The translations under genes were made by a program, and so were the position numbers. Under the pieces are notes generated by a model. It was given only the letters and a program-made list of their open reading frames with translations, was not told where the DNA came from and made no database searches. From contig NZ_JALJFG010000002.1 of the NCBI RefSeq assembly GCF_023242475.1, positions 62,001-126,000 of the forward strand: a DNA stretch of 64,000 nucleotides. The letters run 5' to 3'. How positions within the stretch are numbered: position 1 is the first letter of the stretch; each line of letters opens with the position of its first letter. This DNA comes from Pseudomonas sp. MWU15-20650 (GTDB lineage Bacteria > Pseudomonadota > Gammaproteobacteria > Pseudomonadales > Pseudomonadaceae). Below, in pieces: positions 8,190-17,459 of the stretch.

Positions 8190-9218
8190 ATGAACAACCT
8201 CAACACCACCTTGGCCGCCATCGGCACCGCTGCAGCCTTGTGTCTGGCCGCCAACGCCCAGGCGGGCGTGACCCTGGATGCGATCCAGAAGAAGGGTTTT
8301 ATCCAGTGTGGCGTCAGTGATGGCCTGCCGGGTTTCGGCGTGCCGGACAGCACCGGCAAGATGACCGGCATCGATGTGGACGTGTGCCATGCAGTGGCGG
8401 CGGCCGTGTTCGGTGATGCGTCGAAAGTGAAGTTCAGCCAGTTGACCGCCAAGGAGCGTTTCACTGCGTTGCAGTCCGGCGAGATCGACGTGATTTCGCG
8501 CAATACCACCTGGACCAGCTCACGAGACTCCGGCATGGGCCTGGTGTTTACCGGGGTGACCTATTACGACGGTATCGGCTTTCTGGTGAACAACAAGCTA
8601 GGAGTGACCGGCGCCAAGCAACTGGACGGTGCGACCGTTTGCATCCAGGCCGGTACGACCACCGAACTCAACGTATCGGACTACTTCCGCACCCACGGCA
8701 TGAAGTACACGCCCATCACCTTCGACACCGCCGATGAAAGCGCCAAGGGCCTCGAAGCTGGGCGTTGCGACGTGTTGACCACCGACCAATCGGGCCTGTA
8801 TGCCCAGCGCATCAAGATGGCTCACCCGGACGAGTTCGTGGTGCTGCCCGAAGTGATCTCCAAGGAGCCGCTGGGGCCGCTGGTGCGCAAGGGTGATGAC
8901 GAGTGGTTCAGCATCGTCAAGTGGACCCTGTTTGCGATGATCAATGCTGAGGAAATGGGCGTCACTTCGCAGAATGTCGAAGCGCAGGCCAAGACCACCC
9001 AGAACCCGGACGTGGCACGGTTGCTCGGTGCCGACGGCGATTACGGCAAAGACCTGAAGCTGCGCAAGGACTGGGTGGTGCAGATCGTGCGGCAGGTGGG
9101 CAACTACGGCGAAGTCTTCGAGCGCAATATCGGCCAGGGCAGCGTGCTGAAGATCAAGCGCGGGCTCAATGCATTGTGGAGTGACGGCGGCATCCAGTAC
9201 GCGCCACCGGTGCGCTGA
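8190..9218 (+). CDS. AapJ-type periplasmic amino-acid binding protein (orphan)
   Basis: A 342-residue solute-binding protein with an N-terminal signal peptide ending near ANAQA-G (about residue 25). Its body is typical of the general L-amino-acid (Aap) transporter: FIQCGVSDGLPGFG, GIDVDVCHAVAAAVF, FTALQSGEIDVISRNTTWT, and a C-terminal YGEVFERNIG. It captures amino acids in the periplasm for an ABC permease. No permease or ATPase gene follows (the next gene is a cyclase on the other strand), so it must work with components encoded elsewhere or act as a sensor. It diverges from the aminotransferase across a 221-base gap. Confidence 0.85.
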   Translation: MNNLNTTLAAIGTAAALCLAANAQAGVTLDAIQKKGFIQCGVSDGLPGFGVPDSTGKMTGIDVDVCHAVAAAVFGDASKVKFSQLTAKERFTALQSGEIDVISRNTTWTSSRDSGMGLVFTGVTYYDGIGFLVNNKLGVTGAKQLDGATVCIQAGTTTELNVSDYFRTHGMKYTPITFDTADESAKGLEAGRCDVLTTDQSGLYAQRIKMAHPDEFVVLPEVISKEPLGPLVRKGDDEWFSIVKWTLFAMINAEEMGVTSQNVEAQAKTTQNPDVARLLGADGDYGKDLKLRKDWVVQIVRQVGNYGEVFERNIGQGSVLKIKRGLNALWSDGGIQYAPPVR

Positions 9219-9240
9219 GCGGGTAATCGGGCCACACCGG

Positions 9241-10254
9241 CTACTCCGATACCCCATCTTTCCCCGCCGCCTTGGACCGATACAGGGCTTGATCAGCCCG
9301 TTCCATCAAGGCAGCAGGGGATTCGCCCAGGCGACGCTCGACCACACCCAGGCTCAGGGTGACTTTGACGTCGCCCACGGCGGGCACCTCCTTGATTGTC
9401 AGGCGAACTCTTTCGGCCAGTGCCTTTGCCGTCGCCAAGCTGCTTTTGGGCAGGACCACCATAAACTCATCACCGCCCCAACGCGCCAGCAAATCTCCGG
9501 GGCGTGTGCAGGCGTCGAGGTGTTCCACCACTTGCACCAGGGTCTGGTCGCCTACGCCGTGGCCGTATCGGTCATTGATCGGCTTGAAGTCATCAATGTC
9601 CATGGCCACCAGGGCCAGCGGTTGACGGAAGCGCTCGGCACGCGCGCATTCCTCCAGCAGGGTTTTTTCCAGGCGATAACGGTTGGCGATACGCGTCAAG
9701 GAGTCCCGTTCGGCCAGGGAGCGGTTTTCGTCCAGCTGCAACTGCAGTTGCTGGTTGACCCGCGACAATTCAAGGGTGCGTTCGGCGACCAAGGCTTCAA
9801 GGGATCGGTTGCGCCGTTGGAGCTGTTCGATGGAGCATTTACGCGTATGAATATCGCGGTGCGCGCCGACCATGCGCGCCACTGAATTATCGGGGTTACG
9901 TGCAATGACGTAGCCTCGGTCTTCTACCCACAGGTAAGTGCCGTCGGCTTTGCGGCAGCGGTACTCGGCCTGGTATTGGGGGGTGCGTTGGCAGATGTAG
10001 TCATCAAACACAACCATCACACGCGGGTAATCCTCAGGGTGGATCACGCTCTCCCAGGTAAACACGCTGTTCTCCAGGGAGTGGCGGGGGTAGCCAAGCA
10101 TTTCGTACCAGCCCGGGTTGCGGTAGACGAAGCCGGTATTGGCGTTCCAGTCCCAGATCCCGTCACTGACCAGCTCCATGACCGCGTGCAGCATGTCGGT
10201 GCTGAGGTCGGAAAAGTCGTTGTGCAGCGGTTTATTGCTGGATGTATCGTCCAT
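9241..10254 (-). CDS. PAS-GGDEF diguanylate cyclase
   Basis: A 337-residue signalling protein with no membrane segment. A PAS domain of the PAS_3 kind occupies about residues 20-125 (NTGFVYRNPGWYEMLGYP, then the PAC-like YRCRKADGTYLWVEDRGYV). A coiled linker rich in Gln/Leu/Glu follows (about 130-170). The C-terminal GGDEF domain has the intact signature RWGGDEF at 258-264, so cyclic-di-GMP synthesis is expected. The ATG at 10254 was chosen; an upstream TTG ten codons earlier is weaker. No RxxD inhibitory site is evident just before GGDEF. The PAS ligand is unknown. Confidence 0.85.
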   Translation of the reverse strand: MDDTSSNKPLHNDFSDLSTDMLHAVMELVSDGIWDWNANTGFVYRNPGWYEMLGYPRHSLENSVFTWESVIHPEDYPRVMVVFDDYICQRTPQYQAEYRCRKADGTYLWVEDRGYVIARNPDNSVARMVGAHRDIHTRKCSIEQLQRRNRSLEALVAERTLELSRVNQQLQLQLDENRSLAERDSLTRIANRYRLEKTLLEECARAERFRQPLALVAMDIDDFKPINDRYGHGVGDQTLVQVVEHLDACTRPGDLLARWGGDEFMVVLPKSSLATAKALAERVRLTIKEVPAVGDVKVTLSLGVVERRLGESPAALMERADQALYRSKAAGKDGVSE

Positions 10255-10390
10255 CAGCGCGCTTCCTGCGTAGGCGGTGCCCAAGGTCAGTCATTGTTGA
10301 CGCCGATACTCCGTGGCTCGCGCTACTGTACATCGGGGGTTGCGTGGATTGAATAGGGGGAATGCACTGCTTTTGGCTGGTGGCAATAGG

Positions 10391-12292
10391 CTACTTTTTC
10401 GGTGCGAGCATCCTCGTCTTCGGCCGGCCATCCGCATTGTGCTGGTAGATCACTTCAGGCTGGCCCTGCTGATTAAAAAACACCTGGCCGATCCCGGCCG
10501 AATTCCACAGCCGTTCACCGGCTTCGGCATGTTCCGGAATATGCGGCACCACCTGCATGGGGCGGCGGCGGGTGAATCCATTGAGCGGTGAGCGCGGTGA
10601 ATAGAGCCAGCGGTTGAGGCGGTCGAACCATTCCAGCTGCCTTGGCGGGAACTCGTTCTTGATGCCGCTGCTGGTGATTTGCCAGATCCTGGGGCCACCG
10701 TTGCGGTGGCGGATCAGCACCTCGTAGACGAACGAGTAATGCACGTCGCCGGAGAGGATCACATAGTTACCCGGCGTGCGGGAGTGGCGGAAAATATTGA
10801 GGATCACCTGGGCGGCACCGCGATGGGCCATCCAGTTTTCGGCATCCACCAGCAATGGAAAACCGCACCAGCTGAAGACCTTTTGCACCGTCTCGATCAA
10901 CTTGACGCCAAACACTGGCGCGGGTGAGACGATGATGGCCGACGGGTGGTCGAGCAGGGCCTGTTGCAGTTCGCTCAAGGCTTCCCAGTCCAGCAGGCCG
11001 GAGGGCTGCTTGAGGGTGAACTCATTACGCCAGCGCCGGGTACGGGTGTCGAGTACCACCAGGGCAGGAGTGGTGGGCAGCACGTAATGCCAGTGCTGGA
11101 ATTTCAGCAGGGCGTCCAGCAGGTCATCTTGCGCCGTGGCGTCGAGGTGGTTGTCTGGCGCGTGGGCGGTCAGCGCCTGGGTTTGGCTCAGCAGTTCGCT
11201 GAACACCTCGGGCTGGTTGCCCCAACCTTGGCATAACAGATAAGCGAGCAAGGCGTTGCCGATAATGCGTTTGGAGAAAGGATGGCCGTAGGCGGTTTCT
11301 TCCCATTGGGCGCTGAGGTTCCAGTCGTCGGTGATGTCGTGATCGTCGAAGATCATCAGCGTCGAAAGGTGGGCGAACACCCGTGCGACGCCAGGCAGGC
11401 TGTTGCGCAATTGATCGATCTGTACCTGCTCGCGGGCATAGCGTTGCTGTTCCTCGACGCTCAGTTGCGGCGGCTGCGGCGTGATCAATGTCCATGGTGT
11501 GGGCGACCAGACCAGCAGGTACATGGCCATCACTTCGGCAAAGGTCACCAAGTGATTGTCGGCGGTGCTGCTGGTAAAAATCGGCTTTTTCACGCCGCCG
11601 AAAAACCGTTCGCGCAGTGTCTCGTTGCTGTCCAGCGCGGGTAGCAGATCGGCGCGATGGTAATAGCTGGCGCGATGCCCATAGAGGCTGGCGCTGTCAT
11701 CCACCACGGCGCCTTCCAGGTACTCGTCGTACAGGCCCAGGCGCGCGATTAGCCCATGAATCGCCCGCAACATGGGCCCGGCGACATCATCGGCGTAGAT
11801 CTGGTCACCGCTCATCAACAGCAAGGCCGGGCGTTCGGCAAGCGTGTGTGCTTCGGCCAGCAGGCGGTCGACGCACAGCAAGCCGTCGTCGGCACGGTGA
11901 TGGGGTTTGCGGCAAGAACCGTGCACCAGTTGGTGGATGCGGCTATGCAGCACGAAGTTCGCAGAGGGGGCCTTGGCATACAGCAGGTGCGGCGCCCATT
12001 CGGCGATGCCGGTACCGTCGAGCAGCAAGTCATAGTCAATGACCACGTCCTGGGGCAGGGCGCTACCCATCGATACGTCGATCAGGTGAATAAAGGCGTG
12101 GTGCCCAGCGCGGACAACCTGGCAGTGCTGGGCGTCGAGCGCAATATACAGGGGCTCGTCCTGGGGGGATTGCAGCCTTAACGTCATGTGTAGGGCACGA
12201 CTTCCTACCAGCCAGATGACCAGGCGCTGCGGTTCCAGGCGCCGTAGCAGTGGGCCGGCAATGACTGCGGGCAGTGTGTCGGGTTGAAGCAT
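10391..12292 (-). CDS. PhoD-like metallophosphatase family protein
   Basis: A 633-residue protein with the metal-binding motifs of the PhoD-like alkaline phosphatase family in order: SCRKPHH, SGDQIYAD, IFDDHDITDDWN and SGDVHYSFVYEV. It is longer than classical PhoD. It also lacks a Tat signal at the N-terminus (MLQPDTLPAVIAGP), so cytoplasmic location is likely. The family hydrolyses phosphodiesters or monoesters using Fe/Ca or similar metals; the substrate here is not predictable. It stands alone on the minus strand, separated from its neighbours by about 100-150 bases. Confidence 0.78.
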   Translation of the reverse strand: MLQPDTLPAVIAGPLLRRLEPQRLVIWLVGSRALHMTLRLQSPQDEPLYIALDAQHCQVVRAGHHAFIHLIDVSMGSALPQDVVIDYDLLLDGTGIAEWAPHLLYAKAPSANFVLHSRIHQLVHGSCRKPHHRADDGLLCVDRLLAEAHTLAERPALLLMSGDQIYADDVAGPMLRAIHGLIARLGLYDEYLEGAVVDDSASLYGHRASYYHRADLLPALDSNETLRERFFGGVKKPIFTSSTADNHLVTFAEVMAMYLLVWSPTPWTLITPQPPQLSVEEQQRYAREQVQIDQLRNSLPGVARVFAHLSTLMIFDDHDITDDWNLSAQWEETAYGHPFSKRIIGNALLAYLLCQGWGNQPEVFSELLSQTQALTAHAPDNHLDATAQDDLLDALLKFQHWHYVLPTTPALVVLDTRTRRWRNEFTLKQPSGLLDWEALSELQQALLDHPSAIIVSPAPVFGVKLIETVQKVFSWCGFPLLVDAENWMAHRGAAQVILNIFRHSRTPGNYVILSGDVHYSFVYEVLIRHRNGGPRIWQITSSGIKNEFPPRQLEWFDRLNRWLYSPRSPLNGFTRRRPMQVVPHIPEHAEAGERLWNSAGIGQVFFNQQGQPEVIYQHNADGRPKTRMLAPKK

Positions 12293-12447
12293 CAGGGAAG
12301 CCGCTCACACGGGGTAGAACTCAAGAGGGTAGCCCAGCGGATGTCGGTGTTTTGTTAATGAGGTACAACGCTGGGCGCTGCATTCCTGGCTAGAGGTCAG
12401 GGGCGTCGCAGGCCGACCGGGCTGTTGGTTGACACCCCCTTGCCCGG

Positions 12448-12630
12448 TCAGAGCACTTTGCCGCCTCCTAAAGAATCCAGGGACGAGTTATTTGGCTGCT
12501 GCACCTGTTGGTTTTGCCTCGGTTGATTGTGTCCGGACGCTGAAGGTTTTTCCACAGGGGTGACGGGGGGCTGAGCCGTTTGTACGGCTTGGGTGAGGTT
12601 ATAGCTGTGGAACGCGCTACCGATATTCAT
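12448..12630 (-). CDS. Small hypothetical protein (60 aa)
   Basis: A short gene with a good ribosome binding site (GAGGT, 6-7 bases before the ATG at 12630). The product is hydrophilic and low-complexity: rich in Gln, Asn, Ser and Pro, with PPVTPVEKP in the middle and LGGGKVL at the end. There is no signal peptide, membrane segment or recognised domain. It lies downstream of bphP on the same strand with a 142-base gap, so it may be transcribed with it. Coding status rests on the RBS, the start and the plausible composition only. Confidence 0.45.
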   Translation of the reverse strand: MNIGSAFHSYNLTQAVQTAQPPVTPVEKPSASGHNQPRQNQQVQQPNNSSLDSLGGGKVL

Positions 12631-12772
12631 AAGGTACCTCGTTGCTCAATGGGAAGAATGTTCTCGCATCAATACTCCCTTTGAGTGCGCACTGATTCAG
12701 TGGCATTGGCCGGGTTCAGGGTTCCCGGCCTTTGGTATCGGCGTGTGTTGAAAGAGGGCGCGCGTGGGTATT

Positions 12773-15001
12773 TCAGGCCGGCTTGGGCACCGTAAACCTG
12801 AACTCACTGCCTTGGCCCAACTCACTCAGGGCTTCGATCCGCCCACCATGGGCCTGGACGATACCCTGGGTGATGTACAGTCCCAGCCCGCTGCCCGTTG
12901 GGTTGTTTTCGGTCTGGGTCCAATAGCGATCAAACACATGGGGCAACTGGTCAGGCGCAATGCCGTCACCGGAATCGCGCACCGAAAACACGATCTCTTC
13001 GCCGTTGCTCATGGCGCTGATACCAATGTTGCCTTGGCGTGGAGTGAACTTGATGGCATTGCCGATCAGGTTCGACAGCACTTGAAACAAACGCTCCGGG
13101 TCGGCATTGATCTGTAGGCCAGGCTCGGCGTTGAACGACAAGTCGATGCCTTTTTCCGTCGCCAGTGGCACCAACAGCGAATAAGCCTCTTCAAAGAGTT
13201 GGCTGACGTCCAGCGCCACCGGTTTGACCACATAACGCCCAGCCTCGATTTTCGAGGTGTCGAGCAAGTCTTCCAGCAGCACATTCATACGCCCGGCCGC
13301 CTGCTGCATGGTGTCGATGGCTGAGGAGATCCGCCGTGAAGTGTGTGGGCCGTCTGAGCTGAAGGCTTTTTGCATCATGCCGCAGAGCATCGAGATGACG
13401 GTCATTGGGTTGCGCAGGTCGTGGGAGACCACGGCCACCAATTCATCACGGGCGCGCACGGCTTGTTGCTCGCGTAGCACTTGGCGAGACAGGTCGTTTT
13501 CCAGCGCCGAGCGGCGCAGGTCGTTGGCGGCAAACAGGTCGCCATGGCTCCACTGGGTGGAGATGCCGGCCATTTCCACTTTCCAGATTTCAAACGAGGT
13601 GCGTGGGCGCAGGCGCAGGCCGGTGTCGGATTTTTCCAGGTTCAACGGCTTATTCGGGTCGCCGCTCCAGTGGATGTTCTCTTTCACCTCCGGGCGGAAC
13701 CACAACACACCATTATCGACCGGCTTGGGCAGGCTCATGGCGAGTACGCCGCTGGCCACTTGCTGGTACTCGGTGGCGGGCGGGTAGACCGAGGCCAGGT
13801 GATGGCAGGAGAACACCGGCTGGCCCTGCTGTTGCAACCACTTGTGCAGCGCCCGGATCTGCGCCGGCTCCGGGCAGTTGCCGTAGCGGTGCAGTTGCTT
13901 GTCTTCGATGATCGCCACGCCGCCGGACAAGGTCAGGTCCATCAACCGTTGCCCTTGTTGGGCCAGGCCGTCGAACACGTTTTGCTCGGAGGCTTTCATC
14001 GCCTGGTCGAGTTGCGCCAGGGCCTCGACTTTCTCTTCGCGCTGGCGGCTCAGGTCCAGGGCTTCCATGGCACTGATCTGCAACGACAGTACCTGGCCGA
14101 GGGTCTGGCAGGCCGTGCGCAGCGCGTTGGGCACCAGCAGCGGCTCGCGGTTGCCGCAACTGATCAGCCCCCAGAGTTTGTCGCCCTTCATCAGCGAGAT
14201 ACTCATGGACGACAGCACCCCCATGTTCTGCATGTATTGGCAATGAATGGGCGACACACTGCGCAGGGTGGCAAAGCTCAGGTCGAGTGGCTGGCCGGTG
14301 TCCGGGCGCAGCTTGGGCAACAGTGGCACCGGCTCGTAGGACGCATTCGGGATGATACGTAGCCAGTTGGTGCGATACAGTTCACGGGCCTGTTCAGGGA
14401 TGTCGGAAGCCGGGAAGAAAAGCCCGTTGAACAGCTCCATGGACGGGGCCGACGCTTCGGCGATCACTTGGCCATGGCCTTCGTCTTCAAAGCGATAGAT
14501 CAGTACCCGGTCATAACCGGTCATGGCCTGGATTTCATTCACGCTGATTTCGTAGAGCGCCTGCAGGGTTTTCGCCGATTGCAGGCGTTGCAGCATCTTG
14601 CTCAGGTCGCTGGTGCGGCCATTGCGTGCTTGTGGCTTGAAGTCTTCGATCCAGGGTTCGAACTCCAGCACCAGCACGTGCTGATGGCGATGCAGCAGGC
14701 CCTCGAAGGGCGCACCGTTGAAGGTGACATGCAGGGGCGGGGCCTCGAAAAACGTATTGCTCTCGGCCATGGCCTGAACAGCCTGGGCGAGTTCGGCACC
14801 GATCAGTGTGTGCAACGGCTGGCCCAATAACGCCTTGGGTGCGTGGCCGAACAAGGTGTCGACGTTCGCACTGACCTGGAGGATGTTCAGGCCAGGCTCC
14901 GACAATGTCAGCAACACGCCGTGGGGCTGGATCGCCCCCGGAAAGCGAATGGGTTCGTTGGCGCAGTTGGCAAGCAGCTCCTCAAAATCATCGGGTTTCA
15001 T
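12773..15001 (-). CDS. bphP: Bacteriophytochrome sensor histidine kinase
   Basis: A 742-residue red/far-red photoreceptor. The biliverdin-attaching cysteine is C13, just before EPIRFPGAIQPHG of the PAS domain. The GAF domain holds DRVLIYRFEDEGHG, FPASDIPEQAR and the chromophore-pocket HCQYMQNMG. The PHY tongue motif RPRTSFEIWK follows. The kinase part has H527 in VVSHDLRN, an N-box (NLIGNAIKFTP), and G-boxes (DSGDGIAPDQ, GSGLGLYI). The ATG at 15001 is preceded by AGGAGGT, better than the longer in-frame alternative. The start overlaps the bphO stop (ATGA), giving the usual bphOP operon. Confidence 0.95.
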   Translation of the reverse strand: MKPDDFEELLANCANEPIRFPGAIQPHGVLLTLSEPGLNILQVSANVDTLFGHAPKALLGQPLHTLIGAELAQAVQAMAESNTFFEAPPLHVTFNGAPFEGLLHRHQHVLVLEFEPWIEDFKPQARNGRTSDLSKMLQRLQSAKTLQALYEISVNEIQAMTGYDRVLIYRFEDEGHGQVIAEASAPSMELFNGLFFPASDIPEQARELYRTNWLRIIPNASYEPVPLLPKLRPDTGQPLDLSFATLRSVSPIHCQYMQNMGVLSSMSISLMKGDKLWGLISCGNREPLLVPNALRTACQTLGQVLSLQISAMEALDLSRQREEKVEALAQLDQAMKASEQNVFDGLAQQGQRLMDLTLSGGVAIIEDKQLHRYGNCPEPAQIRALHKWLQQQGQPVFSCHHLASVYPPATEYQQVASGVLAMSLPKPVDNGVLWFRPEVKENIHWSGDPNKPLNLEKSDTGLRLRPRTSFEIWKVEMAGISTQWSHGDLFAANDLRRSALENDLSRQVLREQQAVRARDELVAVVSHDLRNPMTVISMLCGMMQKAFSSDGPHTSRRISSAIDTMQQAAGRMNVLLEDLLDTSKIEAGRYVVKPVALDVSQLFEEAYSLLVPLATEKGIDLSFNAEPGLQINADPERLFQVLSNLIGNAIKFTPRQGNIGISAMSNGEEIVFSVRDSGDGIAPDQLPHVFDRYWTQTENNPTGSGLGLYITQGIVQAHGGRIEALSELGQGSEFRFTVPKPA

Positions 15002-15612
15002 AGCAATACCTCCTGGCTGTCGAGCCATTGCTCAAAGCCGTTGAATGTCGAGCAGGCCGCTATCACCGCGCGCCGTTTGGCGGTTGTGTCCAATGGCTGG
15101 CGGTCCAGGTAGTCAAGAAAGTCTTTCCAGCGTCGCCCCGTTTCCGCGCCATACACATTGAGAAACGCGCCGCCGTTGTCGGCATCGATCGCCAGGCGCA
15201 GCGCCATTTCCCGACGCAGCACCTGGCCGCCGAGGGTCGCGCCTTCCAGCACATACAGGGCACCGAGGCAGGCGGCGGGCGTATCGAAGCTCGGGAGGTC
15301 GGCGCAACGGGGCAGGGCGTTGAGGGTGTTGTCATCCAGGCCGAGCGCGTGGAGATCGTTGACTAGCGTCGGAGTTTTCGCACGCAATACGCAGTCGAAA
15401 CCGTCTGGGATCAAGCCACTTTCATACAGCGCTTTTTCCATCGGGGCATAAAACCCGTAATACGCCTGGAGCAAGCGCCGGTACCCATCGGCATCCAGGC
15501 ACCCGGAGAAAAACGGTAGGCGTTTTTCCAGCGCGACGTGCAGCAGGCGCGTGCCCGTACGCAGTGTTTCCAACAATGAGGGCACACCAATGTCATGGGC
15601 CTGTGAATGCAT
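14998..15612 (-). CDS. bphO: Biliverdin-producing haem oxygenase
   Basis: A 204-residue haem oxygenase of the BphO/HemO group. H25 in TRLLHVALEK is the proximal haem ligand, and GALYVLEGATLGGQVL is the distal-helix glycine-rich segment. It opens haem to biliverdin IX-alpha, the chromophore attached by the phytochrome encoded immediately downstream. The 4-base overlap with bphP supports co-translation. A 195-base gap upstream separates it from the receiver gene; I see no convincing terminator in that gap. Confidence 0.93.
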   Translation of the reverse strand: MHSQAHDIGVPSLLETLRTGTRLLHVALEKRLPFFSGCLDADGYRRLLQAYYGFYAPMEKALYESGLIPDGFDCVLRAKTPTLVNDLHALGLDDNTLNALPRCADLPSFDTPAACLGALYVLEGATLGGQVLRREMALRLAIDADNGGAFLNVYGAETGRRWKDFLDYLDRQPLDTTAKRRAVIAACSTFNGFEQWLDSQEVLL

Positions 15613-15807
15613 TCGATGAGCTCGAGTTGTGGGCCTTTCAGCCCTGAATGACGCGTAAAAATGGGCGACAATTCTACACAGCTCTTGGCCGTTAGCTGAA
15701 TGCGCGAGGCGAAAAGACTGACCAATAGATCAGGAAAATCACTCCTTGTGTGGCAAATGACCGCGAAGTGGGGGGCGAAGTTCGGTTTAAATGATGTCGT
15801 CGCGCTA

Positions 15808-16188
15808 TCAATGCATCGACGAATGCTGCTGGGTCAGTGCCAACTGCACGCACTCGAGCAGGCGCTCGGTACTCCATGGTTTGGGTAAGAACCGGACGCT
15901 GCCCCCTAACTGTGAAGCCAGCGCCGTATTGCCCGAGGTCAGCAATACCGGCATCGACGGCCATCGGTGGGCGACGACTCGGCTCAAGTCATAGCCGTTC
16001 AACAACCCTGGCATCTGGATATCACTGACAATCAGATCCACCGTTTCATCATCGCGCTCCAGAAAAATCATCCCTTCATCCGCCGAGGGAAATGAAATGA
16101 CATGAGCCCCGAATTCCTCCAGTACATCCACCATCAGCGAGCGAATGATCTCGTCGTCTTCCAATACCAAAATCGATGGCTGAGCCAT
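15808..16188 (-). CDS. Single-domain response regulator
   Basis: A 126-residue stand-alone CheY-like receiver. The acidic pair is D11/D12, the phosphoacceptor is D56 in IVSDIQMPG, the switch Thr/Ser lies in VLLTSGN (about 84-85), and the conserved lysine is K103 in FLPKPW. There is no output domain. Because it sits upstream of bphO-bphP on the same strand, it may be the phosphorelay partner of the phytochrome kinase. That pairing is inferred from position, and the 195-base gap means co-transcription is not certain. Confidence 0.85.
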   Translation of the reverse strand: MAQPSILVLEDDEIIRSLMVDVLEEFGAHVISFPSADEGMIFLERDDETVDLIVSDIQMPGLLNGYDLSRVVAHRWPSMPVLLTSGNTALASQLGGSVRFLPKPWSTERLLECVQLALTQQHSSMH

Positions 16189-16399
16189 GATCCTTACTCC
16201 ACCATCAGGGTTCAGTAAGGTGGAGTGGGCACCGGCCGATTAGGTTCGATGGGATGTTTTTTAAACGATGGGTGGTCACTTGAAGGGGGCGTCGGCATGA
16301 AGGGTGTATTTAACTGGCGGCGGCCGTACTCGTCACGCTAGGCTCCGCAAAACCAGAGAAGGGCCTGATTACCGGGCTTTTTGAACAAGGCTGTTAACT

Positions 16400-16942
16400 G
16401 TGAATGCTCCCGCCCACCCATTGCCGGACCAGCACCTTGGCAATCGTATGATCAAGGTCGATCACGCCGGCGAACACGGTGCGATCTGTATCTATAGCGG
16501 CCAGCTGTTCATGGCGCGGCTGTTTAATCCGGCGCTGGTGACTGAACTGCGCGAGTTTCTCAGCGACGAACGCCGCCACCGCGCGGTGTTCAAGGCCGAA
16601 CTGCAGCGCCGGGGCTACCCGCGTTGCCGCAGCTATTGGTTGTGTGGGGTCGGTGGCCTTGCGCTGGGGTTACTCACTGGCCTGTGCGGCCGCAAAGCCA
16701 TCATGACCACCACCGTCGCGGTCGAGCGCGTGGTGCTCAAACACCTTGCCCATCAACTGCACACACTGCGCGACATCGACCCGCAGGCGGTGGTGGCCAT
16801 TGCCTCAATCGTGGATGAAGAACAGCACCACCACGACCAGTCGGCGGCGCAGATTGATGTGCGTGACCCGTGGTTCAGGGTGTTGACCCCGGTGGTCACG
16901 GCGTGGACCGAAGCCGTGATCTGGATGGGCATGCGTTCCTGA
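16400..16942 (+). CDS. COQ7-like (demethoxyubiquinone hydroxylase family) protein
   Basis: A 180-residue di-iron carboxylate protein. Iron ligands expected for the COQ7 family are seen in order: E of DHAGEHGA, E/H of SDERRHR, E of VAVERVV and E/H of VDEEQHHH. It lacks the N-terminal extension of the usual Pseudomonas Coq7 (about 215 residues) and is more like the shorter COQ7 form. The start is GTG at 16400 with AAGG about ten bases upstream. Hydroxylation of a quinone precursor is the family activity; whether this copy is the main ubiquinone enzyme or an extra paralogue cannot be decided here. Confidence 0.8.
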   Translation: MNAPAHPLPDQHLGNRMIKVDHAGEHGAICIYSGQLFMARLFNPALVTELREFLSDERRHRAVFKAELQRRGYPRCRSYWLCGVGGLALGLLTGLCGRKAIMTTTVAVERVVLKHLAHQLHTLRDIDPQAVVAIASIVDEEQHHHDQSAAQIDVRDPWFRVLTPVVTAWTEAVIWMGMRS

Positions 16943-16985
16943 CAAACAGGCATAATCACCCGCAACACCCGAAGTGGAGCCTCCG

Positions 16986-17360
16986 ATGAAGTACGCCTTA
17001 CTCACCCTCGCCCTGACCCTCATCACCGGCCCGGCCCTTGCTGCCGGGAATGCCGAGGCGGGCGGCAAGCTCTTCAGCAAGACCTGTGGCGGCTGCCATA
17101 GCATCGGTGAAGGCGCACGCGGTGGCTTCGGCCCACAGCTCAACGGCATCATTGGCCGACCTGCCGGTACGACCACGGACTATCAGTATTCGGATGCGAT
17201 GAAGAACTCCGGGGTGGTGTGGACCCGGGACAAGCTTGCCGCGTATATCGAAGCGCCGAAGAAGGTGGTGAGTGGCACGCGGATGATTTTCTGGGGGATC
17301 AGTGATCAGGAGAAGATTCAAGACATCCTGGCCTATCTCGAGACCTTTCAACCTAAGTAA
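16986..17360 (+). CDS. Class-I c-type cytochrome
   Basis: A 124-residue exported cytochrome with a signal peptide (about 1-20, ending ALAAG) and one haem-binding motif CGGCH. The region GTRMIFWGI probably gives the axial methionine. The fold matches mitochondrial-type cytochrome c/c2, which carries electrons in the periplasm. The ATG at 16986 with GTGGAG upstream was chosen over one four codons earlier, because it gives a clean signal peptide. It follows the COQ7-like gene by 43 bases and may be co-transcribed. Confidence 0.87.
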   Translation: MKYALLTLALTLITGPALAAGNAEAGGKLFSKTCGGCHSIGEGARGGFGPQLNGIIGRPAGTTTDYQYSDAMKNSGVVWTRDKLAAYIEAPKKVVSGTRMIFWGISDQEKIQDILAYLETFQPK

Positions 17361-17459
17361 TGCTCAGCGCATATTCCTAAACACCCTTAACCGCGTACTT
17401 TCATGCAGCCCTCGCGTCAAGTGGTGGCACTGTGCGCCGGCCCGTCTAACGAGCACAGT

